Part shown: one piece after another, positions 28,041 through 36,316 of the stretch
Layout: each line of letters begins with the position of its first letter
Numbering within the stretch: position 1 is the first letter of the stretch
The notes under the pieces: generated by a model
What the model saw: only the letters and a program-made list of their open reading frames with translations
The model's database searches: none
What the model was told of the DNA's origin: nothing
Program-made: the position numbers and the translations under genes
From: Agromyces sp. H66
GTDB lineage: Bacteria > Actinomycetota > Actinomycetes > Actinomycetales > Microbacteriaceae
Assembly (NCBI RefSeq): GCF_004959775.1
Contig: NZ_SJZG01000001.1
Coordinates: forward strand, 558,001-622,000
Reading direction: 5' to 3'
Length of the DNA stretch: 64,000 nucleotides

Positions 28041-28058
28041 CTGACGGAAGGGGGACAC

Positions 28059-28745
28059 GTGTCGGGAGCTGACGGGACGGACGCCGCCGCGACCGTGGCG
28101 ATCGTCGACGATCACGAGGCCGTGCGCCTCGGGTTGCGCGCGGCCTGCCGTGACGCCGGCTACGAGGTCGTGGCCGAGACGGCCGACGTGCCCGAACTGC
28201 TCGAGGCGCTCGGGGGGTCGTCCTGCGATGTCGTCGTGCTCGACCTGTCGCTCGGCGACGGTTCCTCCGTCACCGAGAACGTGCGCGCCGTGCTCGACAC
28301 GGGCAGTGCCGTGCTCGTGCACAGCATCGCCGACCGCGTCGCCGCGGTGCGGGAGGCACTCGCGGCCGGAGCCGCCGGCGTCATCCCGAAGGACTCGCCC
28401 ATGGCGACCGTGATCGCCGCGATCGCCACGGTCGCGAAGGGCGAGGTGCTGAACAACGTGGAGTGGGCGAGCGCGATCGAGGCCGATCGCGAGTTCGCCA
28501 AGGCGCAACTCGGCCGCCGCGAACGCGACGTGCTGCACCTCTACGCGTCGGGGCTGCCGCTCAAGCTCGTCGCCATGCAGCTGGGCATCGCGCATTCGAC
28601 GGCGCGTGAGTACCTCGATCGCATCAGGGCGAAGTACATCGAGGTCGGACGCCCGGCGCCCACGAAGGTCGACCTCCTGCGAAGGGCGGTGGAGGACGGC
28701 ATCCTGCCGGGTCTCGACGGCGAAGGCGGGGATGCCCGCCGCTGA
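28059..28745 (+). CDS. LuxR/NarL-family response regulator
   Basis: A 228-residue regulator with a receiver domain (acidic pair Asp17-Asp18, phosphoacceptor Asp62 in VVVLDLSLGDG, Lys111 in VIPKDSP) and a C-terminal HTH (about residues 148-205, with ERDVLHLYASGLPLKLVAMQLGIAHSTAREYLDRIRAKY split around the turn). It should bind DNA when phosphorylated by the kinase encoded next, whose start lies inside its last codons. A GGAAGGGGG site supports the GTG start. The target genes are unknown. Confidence 0.92.
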   Translation: MSGADGTDAAATVAIVDDHEAVRLGLRAACRDAGYEVVAETADVPELLEALGGSSCDVVVLDLSLGDGSSVTENVRAVLDTGSAVLVHSIADRVAAVREALAAGAAGVIPKDSPMATVIAAIATVAKGEVLNNVEWASAIEADREFAKAQLGRRERDVLHLYASGLPLKLVAMQLGIAHSTAREYLDRIRAKYIEVGRPAPTKVDLLRRAVEDGILPGLDGEGGDARR

Positions 28746-29967
28746 GTGGCGGGTCCCGCGGCTCAGCACGAAGCGAGCCGCCGTCACCCGCGCGCAGGTC
28801 GAGACGGTCACGGGTCGCGCACTCGGGTTGTTCGGCCTGGTGTTCGGTGCGCAGACCATGCCGGTCGCGATGGAGCAGTCGTCGGCGCTCGTCGACGGCG
28901 CGGGCGCGGCGTTGATGGCGATCCTCTACGGCGCGCTGGTGGTGCTCGCCGTCGCGAGCGTCGCGAAGGTCGCCGTGCGCGGCGCGGCGCTCACGTTCGC
29001 CGTGCTGTACGCGGTCGCCCTCGCGGCGTGGCCGTTCCTCGTGGAGGATCCGGCCGTGCTCCACGGCGGGACGCCGTGGCTCTACTACATCTGCACCGTC
29101 GCGACGACCGCCGCCGTCGTGGCCGTGCCCGCCCCGGTGGCCACGGCGTACACCATCGTCGTGCCCGCCACGTACGGCGTCATCAGGCTGCTGCCCGCGG
29201 GCGGTGGCGCGGTGCCGCTGCTCGCCGTGCTCGACGCGATGTACGCGGTGATCCTGGGCGTCGTGGTGCTCATCATCGTCACGATGCTGCGCCAGGCCGC
29301 GGAAGCCGTGGACGGCGCGCAGGAGGCGGCCCTGCAGCGCTACGACGTCGCCGCACGCCAGCATGCCACCGAGAGCGAGCGTGTGAAGGTCGACGCGCTC
29401 GTGCACGACAGCGTGCTCACGACCCTCCTCTCGGCCGCGGCGGCGGACTCGCCCGACGAGCGGGAACTCGCGGCGCGGATGGCGCGCGACGCGATCAAGC
29501 GGCTCGACGAGGCCGGCGCCTCGGGCCCGCGGGCGCTGGAACGGGTCGGGTTGCCCGTGCTCGTGCGGCGCCTGCGGGCGGCGCTCACGACGTTCGCCGC
29601 ACCGTTCACCGTGCGAGTCGTGAACGCCGGCGGCGTGGAGCTTCCCGTGGAGGCGGTCGACGCGCTCTACTCGGCGGCGGTGCAGGCGATGGTCAACAGC
29701 ATGCAGCACGCCGACGAGCCCGGGCGCGGCACGCGGCGGGAGCTGCGCATCCGCGGCGTGCGTGCGGGCGGGTGCGTCATCGAGATCGCCGACAACGGCG
29801 TCGGCTTCGACCGTCACGACGTGCCGGTGGAGCGCCTCGGGTTGCGGGTCTCGATCGAGGAGCGCATGGCCAATGCGGGCGGCGGCGCCGAGATCGAGTC
29901 GACCCCCGGGCACGGCACGACGATCACGGTCGCGTGGCCCGCCGGAGCGCTGGGGGGCGACGCATGA
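28732..29967 (+). CDS. Membrane sensor histidine kinase (HATPase_c, NarL-partner type)
   Basis: A 411-residue kinase with five or six membrane spans in residues 28-188, a short helical region, the likely phospho-accepting His225 (ALVHDSVLTTLL) and a C-terminal ATPase domain. The ATPase motifs are clear: the N-box around QAMVNSMQHADE, G1 in IADNGVGFD and G2 in LGLRVSIEERMANAGG. The ATG at 28732 overlaps the regulator by 14 bp. The signal sensed is unknown. The next gene overlaps its stop, which implies a three-protein system. Confidence 0.88.
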   Translation: MPAAEWRVPRLSTKRAAVTRAQVETVTGRALGLFGLVFGAQTMPVAMEQSSALVDGAGAALMAILYGALVVLAVASVAKVAVRGAALTFAVLYAVALAAWPFLVEDPAVLHGGTPWLYYICTVATTAAVVAVPAPVATAYTIVVPATYGVIRLLPAGGGAVPLLAVLDAMYAVILGVVVLIIVTMLRQAAEAVDGAQEAALQRYDVAARQHATESERVKVDALVHDSVLTTLLSAAAADSPDERELAARMARDAIKRLDEAGASGPRALERVGLPVLVRRLRAALTTFAAPFTVRVVNAGGVELPVEAVDALYSAAVQAMVNSMQHADEPGRGTRRELRIRGVRAGGCVIEIADNGVGFDRHDVPVERLGLRVSIEERMANAGGGAEIESTPGHGTTITVAWPAGALGGDA

Positions 29968-30974
29968 TCGGCGTGCCCCGGTGGCTCCTCCTCGTGCTGG
30001 GGGCGCTCTTCTCGACGTACCACGTGGTGCTGGGGATCTACTCGCTCGACGTGCCGAGCTCCCCGTGGCCGACCGTCGTGGCACTCGCGCTCTACTCGAT
30101 CGCGACGATCGCGAGCCTGTGGCCGGTCGAGCGGCTGCGCATGCCCGACTGGCTCGCGGCGTTCGACCTGGCCGTCTGCATCGTGCTGCCCCTGCTCGTG
30201 ACGAGCCAGCTCGACGCCGACGCCGACAACGGGTACGCGACGTGGTACGTCGCGGCCGTCGGCACCCTCATGACGATCGCCGCGGCCAGGCGCCAGCTCA
30301 CCGCCGCCTGGCTCGGCGTCGTCGCGCTCGCCGTGCAGAGCGTGGCGTGGGCCGGGCCGCTCTCGCTCGGCACGATCGGCGTCATCGGCAGCATCGTGTG
30401 GGTCGGCATCGCGCACATGCTGACGTCGGCGCTCACGGCTGCGGCGCGCGAGACGCGTCGCTACGCGCAGGCCGAGCGGGAGGCGGCGGCGTGGCAGGCC
30501 GCGCAGGACGCGCACCTGTTCGAGGGGCGCATGCGACTCGCGCAGACGAACCGCATCGCCGCCCCGATGCTGCGTCGCATCGCCGACCGGGGCGGCGCGC
30601 TCACCGAGGCGCAACGCCAGGAGTGCCGCCTGCTCGAGGCGGCCATCCGCGACGAGATCCGGGGGCGGATGCTGCTCACCGACGCCGTGCGCACCGAGGT
30701 GCAGCGCGCTCGCGAGCGCGGCACCATCGTCATGCTCCTCGACGAGGGCGGCATCGACGACCTCGACGAACCGACGCGCGACCGCGTGCTGTCCCGCCTG
30801 GCCGAGGCGGTCGCGGACTCGAAGGCGGATCGGATCATCGCGCGCACGGCCGCCGAGGGATCGCCCGTCGCGGTGACGGTCGTGGGACTTCGCGAGCCCG
30901 AGGGCGACGGCCTGCCGTCCGATGACACCGACGAGCTCGAGGTCGAGTTCTGGCTGGAGATCCCCCGGACATGA
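29964..30974 (+). CDS. Membrane protein of a three-gene two-component operon
   Basis: A 336-residue protein I do not recognise. Roughly the first 160 residues hold five or six membrane spans, laid out like the sensor half of the kinase just upstream. A long Arg/Glu/Ala-rich coiled helix follows (about residues 160-190), then a soluble domain of about 145 residues without histidine kinase N, G1 or G2 boxes. The ATG overlaps the kinase stop (ATGA). It looks like a kinase relative that has lost its catalytic domain, or an accessory sensor. A GC-rich hairpin follows the stop. Confidence 0.8.
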   Translation: MIGVPRWLLLVLGALFSTYHVVLGIYSLDVPSSPWPTVVALALYSIATIASLWPVERLRMPDWLAAFDLAVCIVLPLLVTSQLDADADNGYATWYVAAVGTLMTIAAARRQLTAAWLGVVALAVQSVAWAGPLSLGTIGVIGSIVWVGIAHMLTSALTAAARETRRYAQAEREAAAWQAAQDAHLFEGRMRLAQTNRIAAPMLRRIADRGGALTEAQRQECRLLEAAIRDEIRGRMLLTDAVRTEVQRARERGTIVMLLDEGGIDDLDEPTRDRVLSRLAEAVADSKADRIIARTAAEGSPVAVTVVGLREPEGDGLPSDDTDELEVEFWLEIPRT

Positions 30975-31258
30975 AGGTGGGGGACCGATCGATGATCGGC
31001 CCCCCAACAAGCCCGAGCCACGGCGACAACCCGAATATCGCCCTGACTCGCCCCCAACGGTCACCGGTTACCCGACCGGTGACGGTGGCGACTCCTGCGG
31101 AGTCTGCAGTACCCATCCTGACGTACCGTCCAGCGTCGCGCAGTCGTCATTTCGGGGGACATCCGTGGTCCCCCTCCACTATGGCCATCGCGGAGAGACG
31201 AGTGTTCTTCACGTAACTCGGGGGACAGGCGGTGCGAAACGGGGGACACGCCCGGCGC
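30975..31258. other. Convergent intergenic region with hairpins and GGGGGACA repeats
   Basis: 284 bp without a convincing gene. It holds a hairpin at 30979-31005 just past the stop, an 8-bp stem GTCACCGG/CCGGTGAC (31060-31067 with 31076-31083), a 7-bp stem GGGGGAC/GTCCCCC (31154-31174) and three direct copies of CGGGGGACA at 31153, 31219 and 31240. Confidence 0.6.
30979..31005 (+). terminator. Hairpin after the two-component operon
   Basis: A 12-position stem (GGGGG, one A-C mismatch, CCGATC against GATCGG and CCCCC) with a 3-nt loop, starting 5 bp past the stop. There is no T-tract. Confidence 0.55.
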
Positions 31259-31525
31259 TCAGCGCAGGGACCGGCTCCAGCTTCCCGGCCCCACGGTGAT
31301 GGGCGAGCGCAGCGCGTGGCCGCTCTGCACCCACGGGTGCCGGGGCGGTTCCTCGACGGATGCCTCGACGGACTGCTCATCCATCGCCGCGAGGATCACG
31401 GCGGTCACCGCGGCGGCCTCCTCGTGGCTCACGCCGCGCGTGATGAAGCGGAGGTCGGCGGCGCGAGCGTCGGCCTCGGGGTCTGTCGGGGTCCCGTTGT
31501 TCCCGGAGGGGTTCGTGTCGTCCAT
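31259..31525 (-). CDS. accE: Acyl-CoA carboxylase epsilon subunit
   Basis: An 88-residue protein of the actinobacterial carboxylase epsilon family, which stabilises the alpha-beta complex. The recognisable core is ITRGVSHEEAAAVTAVI (residues 28-44), followed by a variable acidic part and a Trp-rich C-terminus. It lies 7 bp after the beta-subunit gene on the same strand, the usual order. The short charged N-terminus before the core is typical. Confidence 0.88.
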   Translation of the reverse strand: MDDTNPSGNNGTPTDPEADARAADLRFITRGVSHEEAAAVTAVILAAMDEQSVEASVEEPPRHPWVQSGHALRSPITVGPGSWSRSLR

Positions 31526-31532
31526 GGTCGCC

Positions 31533-33131
31533 CTACAGGGGGATGTTCCCGTGCTTCTTCGGCGGCAGGCTCGCCCGCTTGGTGCGGAGTGCGCGCAGCG
31601 CCTTGGTCACGGCGACGCGCGTGGCGGCCGGTTCGATGACGCCGTCGAGCTCGCCCCGCTCGGCGGCGAGGAACGGCGACGCGACGTTGTAGGTGTACTC
31701 GTTGGCGAGCTTCGTGCGCACCGCCGCGACATCCTCGCCGGCCTCCTCGGCGCGCTTGATCTCACCGCGGTAGAGGATGTTGACGGCGCCCTGGCCGCCC
31801 ATCACCGCGATCTCGGCGGTCGGCCAGGCGAGGTTGATGTCGGCGCCGAGCTGCTTGGAGCCCATCACGATGTAGGCGCCGCCGTAGGCCTTGCGCGTGA
31901 TCACCGTGACGAGCGGCACCGTCGCCTCGGCGTAGGCGTAGAGCAGCTTCGCGCCGCGACGGATGACGCCCGTCCACTCCTGGTCGGTGCCGGGCAGGTA
32001 GCCGGGCACGTCGACGAGCGTGAGGATCGGGATCGAGAACGCGTCGCAGAACCGCACGAAGCGCGACGCCTTCTCGCCGGCGGCGATGTTGAGCGTGCCC
32101 GCCATCTGGCTGGGCTGGTTCGCGATGATCCCGACGGAGCGACCCTCGACGCGCGCGAAGCCGATCACGATGTTCGGCGCGAACAGCGGCTGCACCTCGA
32201 GGAAGTCGCCGTGGTCGACGATGCCCTCGATCACGGTGTGCATGTCGTACGGCTGGTTCGGCGAGTCGGGGATGATCGCGTTGAGCCGGCGGTCGTCGTC
32301 GGTGATCTCGAGCTCGACCTCGGCGTCGTACACCGGGGCATCCGTCATGTTGTTGTCGGGAAGGAACGCCACGAGCGTGCGCGCGTAGTCGAGGGCGTCG
32401 GACTCATCGCTCGCGAGGTAGTGCGCCACGCCCGAGATCGTGTTGTGCGTGAGTGCGCCGCCGAGCTCCTCCATGCCGACGTCCTCGCCCGTGACGGTCT
32501 TGATGACGTCGGGGCCGGTGACGAACATCTGGCTCGTCTTGTCGACCATGATCACGAAGTCGGTGAGCGCGGGGGAGTACACCGCACCGCCCGCGGCCGG
32601 GCCGCACACGATCGAGATCTGTGGGATGACGCCGGAGGCCTGCGTGTTGCGGCGGAAGATCTCGCCGTACTTGCCGAGCGCGACCACACCCTCCTGGATG
32701 CGCGCGCCACCCGAGTCGAGGATGCCGATGATGGGCACGCCCGTCTTCAGGGCGAGCTCCATGACCTTGATGATCTTCTCGCCGGCGACCTCGCCGAGCG
32801 AGCCCCCGAAGATCGTGAAGTCCTGCGAGTACACGGCCACCTGGCGGCCGTGGATGGTGCCGGTGCCCGTGACCACGGCGTCGCCGTACGGGCGCTTGGC
32901 GTCCATGCCGAACGCATGCGTGCGGTGCCGCACGAACTCGTCGAGCTCGACGAACGAGCCCGGATCGAGGAGCTCGGCGATGCGCTCCCGCGCCGTCATC
33001 TTGCCCTTGGCGTGCTGCTTCTCGATGGCCGCCTCGCCCGATGCGGTCACGGCCTCGTGATAGCGCTGCTTGAGGTCGGCGAGCTTGCCGGCGGTCGTGG
33101 AGAGGTCTGGGCCGTCAGTCGCTTCGGTCAC
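31533..33131 (-). CDS. accD: Acyl-CoA carboxylase beta subunit (carboxyltransferase)
   Basis: A 532-residue carboxyltransferase that moves CO2 from biotin to acetyl- or propionyl-CoA. Both crotonase-like halves are present, with the acyl-CoA-binding [13 protein letters not shown] and the second-half [12 protein letters not shown] and [16 protein letters not shown]. The GTG at 33131 is chosen because TAGAGT lies 7 nt before it. A GTG at 33140 is also in frame but overlaps that box. With accE it forms one operon; the alpha subunit is 7 kb away, split off by the methyltransferase and two-component genes. Confidence 0.94.
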   Translation of the reverse strand: MTEATDGPDLSTTAGKLADLKQRYHEAVTASGEAAIEKQHAKGKMTARERIAELLDPGSFVELDEFVRHRTHAFGMDAKRPYGDAVVTGTGTIHGRQVAVYSQDFTIFGGSLGEVAGEKIIKVMELALKTGVPIIGILDSGGARIQEGVVALGKYGEIFRRNTQASGVIPQISIVCGPAAGGAVYSPALTDFVIMVDKTSQMFVTGPDVIKTVTGEDVGMEELGGALTHNTISGVAHYLASDESDALDYARTLVAFLPDNNMTDAPVYDAEVELEITDDDRRLNAIIPDSPNQPYDMHTVIEGIVDHGDFLEVQPLFAPNIVIGFARVEGRSVGIIANQPSQMAGTLNIAAGEKASRFVRFCDAFSIPILTLVDVPGYLPGTDQEWTGVIRRGAKLLYAYAEATVPLVTVITRKAYGGAYIVMGSKQLGADINLAWPTAEIAVMGGQGAVNILYRGEIKRAEEAGEDVAAVRTKLANEYTYNVASPFLAAERGELDGVIEPAATRVAVTKALRALRTKRASLPPKKHGNIPL

Positions 33132-33138
33132 GCCGTTC

Positions 33139-33144
33139 ACTCTA
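33139..33144 (-). promoter_or_regulatory. -10 box TAGAGT for the accD-accE operon
   Basis: TAGAGT, 7 nt, then GTG at 33131 on the minus strand. It argues against the upstream in-frame GTG at 33140. Confidence 0.55.
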
Positions 33145-33241
33145 CCGGCGAGCCTTGCGCCAACTTCGTTGAGGGATTCCTACAAATCCCGCCGCCGACG
33201 TGGTGCCTTCCACCGACGCACGGAACTGGGAGACTGTCGGC

Positions 33242-34150
33242 ATGGACCTCCCGCTGAGCCGCGCCGCGGTGCCGCGCCTGGAATTCGTCGCGAGCACCGG
33301 TTCGACCAACGACGACCTGCGCGAGGCCGCCACCGGGCCCGAGGCGGCGGCGTGGCCGCACGGATCGGTCATCGTCACCGACGACCAGACCCGCGGCCGC
33401 GGACGCATGGGGCGCACCTGGCTCGCCCCGACGGGCAAGACCCTCGCGATCTCGGTGCTTCTGCGGCCCGAGCTTCCGGGTGGGGCGTCGTTGCCGCCCG
33501 AGGCGTACGGGTGGATCCCGCTGATGGCCGGGGCCGCCATGACGGAGGCCGTTCGCCGGGCCGTCGACGCCGCGGCATCCGCGAAGGCCGATCTCGAGGA
33601 CGACGACGACACGGGCGGCGTCGAGGTCGTGCTGAAGTGGCCCAACGACGTGCTCGTCTCGGGCTACAAGATCTGCGGCATCCTCTCGGAACTGCTGCCG
33701 GTCGCCGAGCCCGTCGCTGAGCCCGTCGAAGCGGCCCCGTCGACGGGCTCCCGTCGTCAGGCTCGGGGACCGTCGGTCGTGGTGGGCGCCGGCCTCAACC
33801 TGACACTCGACGAGCACGACCTGCCGACGCTCACGTCGACCTCGCTCCTGCTCGCCACGGGCGTGCGACCCGACGCGGACGCGGTGCTCTCGGACTACCT
33901 CTCGGGCTTCCTCGGACTCGTGCGCGCGTTCGCGGAGCACGGCGGGGACGCCGAGGCGAGCGGGATCGCCGACCGGGTCGCGACCCTCTGCGGCACGCTG
34001 GGCTCCGAGGTGCGGGTGGAGCTGCCCGGCGATCGCGAGCTCATCGGCGTGGCCGAGCGCATCGACCGGGACGGTCGCCTCGTGGTGCGCGACCGGAACG
34101 GCGAGGCCCAGTCTGTCGCCGCGGGCGACGTCACGCACCTGCGGTATTAA
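33242..34150 (+). CDS. birA: Biotin-[acetyl-CoA-carboxylase] ligase, no HTH domain
   Basis: A 302-residue ligase that makes biotinyl-AMP and attaches biotin to the carboxylase alpha subunit. Motifs are TGSTNDDL, RGRGRMGRTW (biotin/ATP loop), KWPNDVL and VVVGAGLNL, plus a C-terminal SH3-like domain. It lacks the DNA-binding domain of the E. coli regulator. Between SELLPV and PSVVV it carries about 22 extra residues encoded by an in-frame REP-like inverted repeat (33713-33772). It is divergent from accD, its pathway partner. An in-frame start 42 bp upstream is possible. Confidence 0.92.
   Translation: MDLPLSRAAVPRLEFVASTGSTNDDLREAATGPEAAAWPHGSVIVTDDQTRGRGRMGRTWLAPTGKTLAISVLLRPELPGGASLPPEAYGWIPLMAGAAMTEAVRRAVDAAASAKADLEDDDDTGGVEVVLKWPNDVLVSGYKICGILSELLPVAEPVAEPVEAAPSTGSRRQARGPSVVVGAGLNLTLDEHDLPTLTSTSLLLATGVRPDADAVLSDYLSGFLGLVRAFAEHGGDAEASGIADRVATLCGTLGSEVRVELPGDRELIGVAERIDRDGRLVVRDRNGEAQSVAAGDVTHLRY
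33713..33772. repeat. REP-like inverted repeat inserted in frame in birA
   Basis: A perfect 11-bp stem GAGCCCGTCGA (33719-33729) / TCGACGGGCTC (33740-33750) with a 10-nt loop, plus a further GTCAGGCTCGGGGACC tail (33757-33772). The arms match the reverse of the CTTCGACGGGCTCAG-type dispersed repeat, and a related copy lies at 11221-11243. The 60-bp segment is a multiple of three, so the frame is kept. Confidence 0.7.
34145..34150 (+). promoter_or_regulatory. -10 box TATTAA for the PH-domain gene
   Basis: TATTAA overlaps the birA stop codon and is followed by 7 nt and ATG at 34158. It is the most AT-rich hexamer of the area. Confidence 0.5.
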
Positions 34151-34157
34151 TGGGCGT

Positions 34158-34718
34158 ATGAGCCCAGCTGCGAGCCAGGATGCCCCGCGGCCCGCGGCAT
34201 CCGCTGAGCGGGTCGTCGCCCGGCTGCGGCGGCACGCCCGCGTGCTCATCCTGCCGGCCCTGCTGCTGATCGTCGTGGCCGGCGCCTCCGCCTACGCGGT
34301 CGTCGTGGTCGCCGAGTGGTGGCAGCGGCTCGCCGTGGTCGGCATCGCCCTGCTCGTCGTGGTCACCGGATGCCTCGTGCCGTTCCTCGCGTGGCTCACG
34401 CGTCGCACCACGATCACGACGCGTCGCATCATCCTTCGCCGCGGCGTGTTCGTGCGCGTCCGGCAGGAACTGCTCCATGCCCGCGGCTACGACGTGATGG
34501 TGCGCCGCACCTGGGCGCAGCGCGCGTTCGGCTCGGGCGACGTGCGCATCGACACCGGTCACGAGCATCCGGTCGTGCTCCACGACGTGCCGAACCCGAA
34601 CCTCGTGCAGTCGGCCCTGCACGAGCTCATGGAGCACGAGCACGGCCGGATCGCCGACCAGCGACGGGCCGAGCCGTCCATCGCCGACGGGGACACCTAC
34701 GTGTGGGGCGCGCGCTGA
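34158..34718 (+). CDS. PH-domain-containing membrane protein
   Basis: A 186-residue protein with two adjacent membrane spans (about residues 29-50 and 55-78) followed by a bacterial PH-like domain (bPH2/YdbT type): TRRTTITTRRIILRRGVF is the characteristic start, then RQELLHARGYDVMVRR. The function of such proteins is unclear; they are often linked to envelope stress. The start lies 7 nt after a -10 box inside the birA stop. Confidence 0.82.
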   Translation: MSPAASQDAPRPAASAERVVARLRRHARVLILPALLLIVVAGASAYAVVVVAEWWQRLAVVGIALLVVVTGCLVPFLAWLTRRTTITTRRIILRRGVFVRVRQELLHARGYDVMVRRTWAQRAFGSGDVRIDTGHEHPVVLHDVPNPNLVQSALHELMEHEHGRIADQRRAEPSIADGDTYVWGAR

Positions 34719-34815
34719 GCGTCCCGTGAGGTGCCGCGGCATCCACTCGGAGCGCGTAACGTAGAAGTTCGGTCTCGTGCGCCCCCGGCGCGAGCCGAGC
34801 GATGAAGGGTTCCAC

Positions 34816-35661
34816 GTGGCCGACGAATGCATCCACGGTTTCGACGACGGCCTCTGCGCCATCTGCTTCCCCCCGCCTGAGCCCGAGCCGAAGAAGGTGG
34901 TCGCCCCGCCACGCCCGAGCCGCTCCACCGGACCGCGGTCGTCTCGGCCCGCCCGGCAGGCGGCGCGGGTCGCCGGAGCCGCGAGCGCGCGGACGCTCCA
35001 CGAGGCGCCGGTCGACCCCAAGACCGTTCGCATCTACCACGTCACGCACGTCGACAACCTCGCATCGATCCTCGGCGAGGGCGCGCTCCTCGCCGATCGC
35101 GCGGGTGCCGAGCCCGTCGTCGACGTGTCCGCGCCGTCGGCGCGCGAGTTCCGCCGCTCCGCCCCGGTGCCCGGCGGCGACGCGGTGGTCGCCGACTACG
35201 TCCCGTTCCTCCTCTCCACCGACGCGCACGTGTGGAACGCCGTGCGCACCGGCACCCCCGACCCCCGGCTCGCGGTCGACGCGGTCGAGCGCCAGCCCGC
35301 CGACCACGTCATCCTGGTGAGCTCGGTGGCGAGTGCCGTGGGGGCGCGCACCGAGGTCCAGGGCGCGGTCGCCGTCACCGACGCGGATGCCGCGGCCGGC
35401 GGCGTCGACGCGGCATCCGCGTGGCCCGACGTGCTCCGCATGCTGCAGCGGCTCCACCGCGACGACGAGGGGTCGCGTCTGCGCTCGGCCGAGTTCCTCG
35501 TGCACGAGTCGTTGCCGCTCGAGCGGGTGCTGCTCATCGCGGTCGGCAACGACCGGGTGCGAGACCGGGTGCGCGCCGCGCTCGACGCGGTCGGTCTCAG
35601 GACGCGGGTGGCGGTGTATCCGCCGTGGTTCCAGCCGACCCCCGACGAGCCGGGGGAGTAG
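34816..35661 (+). CDS. DarT-like (DUF4433) ADP-ribosyltransferase with N-terminal zinc-ribbon-like motif
   Basis: A 281-residue protein. The C-terminal 210 residues match the DarT/DUF4433 family, whose studied members ADP-ribosylate thymidine in single-stranded DNA: IYHVTHVDNLASIL (residues 73-86), REFRR (110-114), VADYVPFLLS (125-134) and the probable catalytic Glu226 in SAEFLVHESLPLE. Residues 5-17 form C-x-H-x(6)-C-x2-C, a possible zinc site. A proline-rich linker joins the two. I chose the GTG at 34816 because GAAGGG lies 6 nt before it. No DarG macrodomain antitoxin is adjacent, so it is an orphan. Its activity is inferred from family only. Confidence 0.78.
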   Translation: MADECIHGFDDGLCAICFPPPEPEPKKVVAPPRPSRSTGPRSSRPARQAARVAGAASARTLHEAPVDPKTVRIYHVTHVDNLASILGEGALLADRAGAEPVVDVSAPSAREFRRSAPVPGGDAVVADYVPFLLSTDAHVWNAVRTGTPDPRLAVDAVERQPADHVILVSSVASAVGARTEVQGAVAVTDADAAAGGVDAASAWPDVLRMLQRLHRDDEGSRLRSAEFLVHESLPLERVLLIAVGNDRVRDRVRAALDAVGLRTRVAVYPPWFQPTPDEPGE

Positions 35662-36229
35662 CGGCCGGGACATCCGACCGGCGAGCCTCGGGCTCCTCGA
35701 TCGGCTCGGGCTCCTCGAAGAGGGAGCGCTGCGCCTCCTCGACGCGGTCGAGGTTCGAGAGTCCGTCGGCGCGGTGGTGCCCGTAGACCCAGAAGCGGTA
35801 CAGGAGGAACCGGAACGCCGTGCCGAGCGCGAGCCCCACCACGTTGGTCGCGATGTTGTCGGCGACGAGGCTCGTGTAGCCCAGCACGTGGTGGCTCACC
35901 CAGAGGCAGAGCAGGGCGATCGCCATGCCGCCGAGCGAGACGACGACGTACTCGGCGAACTCGCGCACGTAGTTGCGGCGACGGTGCCGGCGGAACGTCC
36001 AATAGCGGTTGCCCAGCCAGTTGAAGACGATCGCGACGCTCGTGGAGATCGTCTTCGCGCCGATCGCCGACTGCGCCCAATGCCCTTCGCCGAAGACCCC
36101 GAGCCGGAGCAGGTTGAACAGCGTCACGTCGATGACCAGGCCGACCAGACCCACGATGCCGAATTTCACGGCGTACGCGAGCAGCCCGTGCCAGATCCGG
36201 GCGAGCACCCTGCCGGCTGCGATGGTCAC
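35597..36229 (-). CDS. GtrA-family membrane protein
   Basis: A 210-residue protein with four membrane spans in residues 15-150 and the GtrA-type blocks FGIVGLVGLVIDVTLFNLL and FNWLGNRYWTFRRHRR. GtrA proteins are thought to flip undecaprenyl-linked sugars. The last 60 residues are an acidic, Pro-rich tail. The 3' end overlaps the convergent DarT-like gene by 65 bp. The GTG at 36229 lies 6 nt after TAGGAT and is preferred over the GTG at 36235, which would start inside the spacer. Confidence 0.88.
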   Translation of the reverse strand: MTIAAGRVLARIWHGLLAYAVKFGIVGLVGLVIDVTLFNLLRLGVFGEGHWAQSAIGAKTISTSVAIVFNWLGNRYWTFRRHRRRNYVREFAEYVVVSLGGMAIALLCLWVSHHVLGYTSLVADNIATNVVGLALGTAFRFLLYRFWVYGHHRADGLSNLDRVEEAQRSLFEEPEPIEEPEARRSDVPAATPPARRGSAGTTADTPPPAS

Positions 36230-36235
36230 CGGCAC

Positions 36236-36241
36236 ATCCTA
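36236..36241 (-). promoter_or_regulatory. -10 box TAGGAT for the gtrA gene
   Basis: TAGGAT, 6 nt (GTGCCG), then GTG at 36229 on the minus strand. A TAGACT box for purK faces the other way at 36258-36263. Confidence 0.55.
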
Positions 36242-36316
36242 TGCCGCGGGGTCCCGCCTAGACTGAACGGGGCGTCCGTCGGGGCGCAGACGGCTTCAGG
36301 CGGACGGAGGGCACGG

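Noticed and set aside
30922-31299. Small frames in the gap after the two-component operon
   Set aside because: They overlap the end of the previous gene, cross hairpins and repeated GGGGGACA words, and show no domain or ribosome-binding site.
34158-36229. A DarTG toxin-antitoxin pair
   Set aside because: The neighbours are a PH-domain membrane protein and GtrA; neither has macrodomain features. Only the transferase is present.
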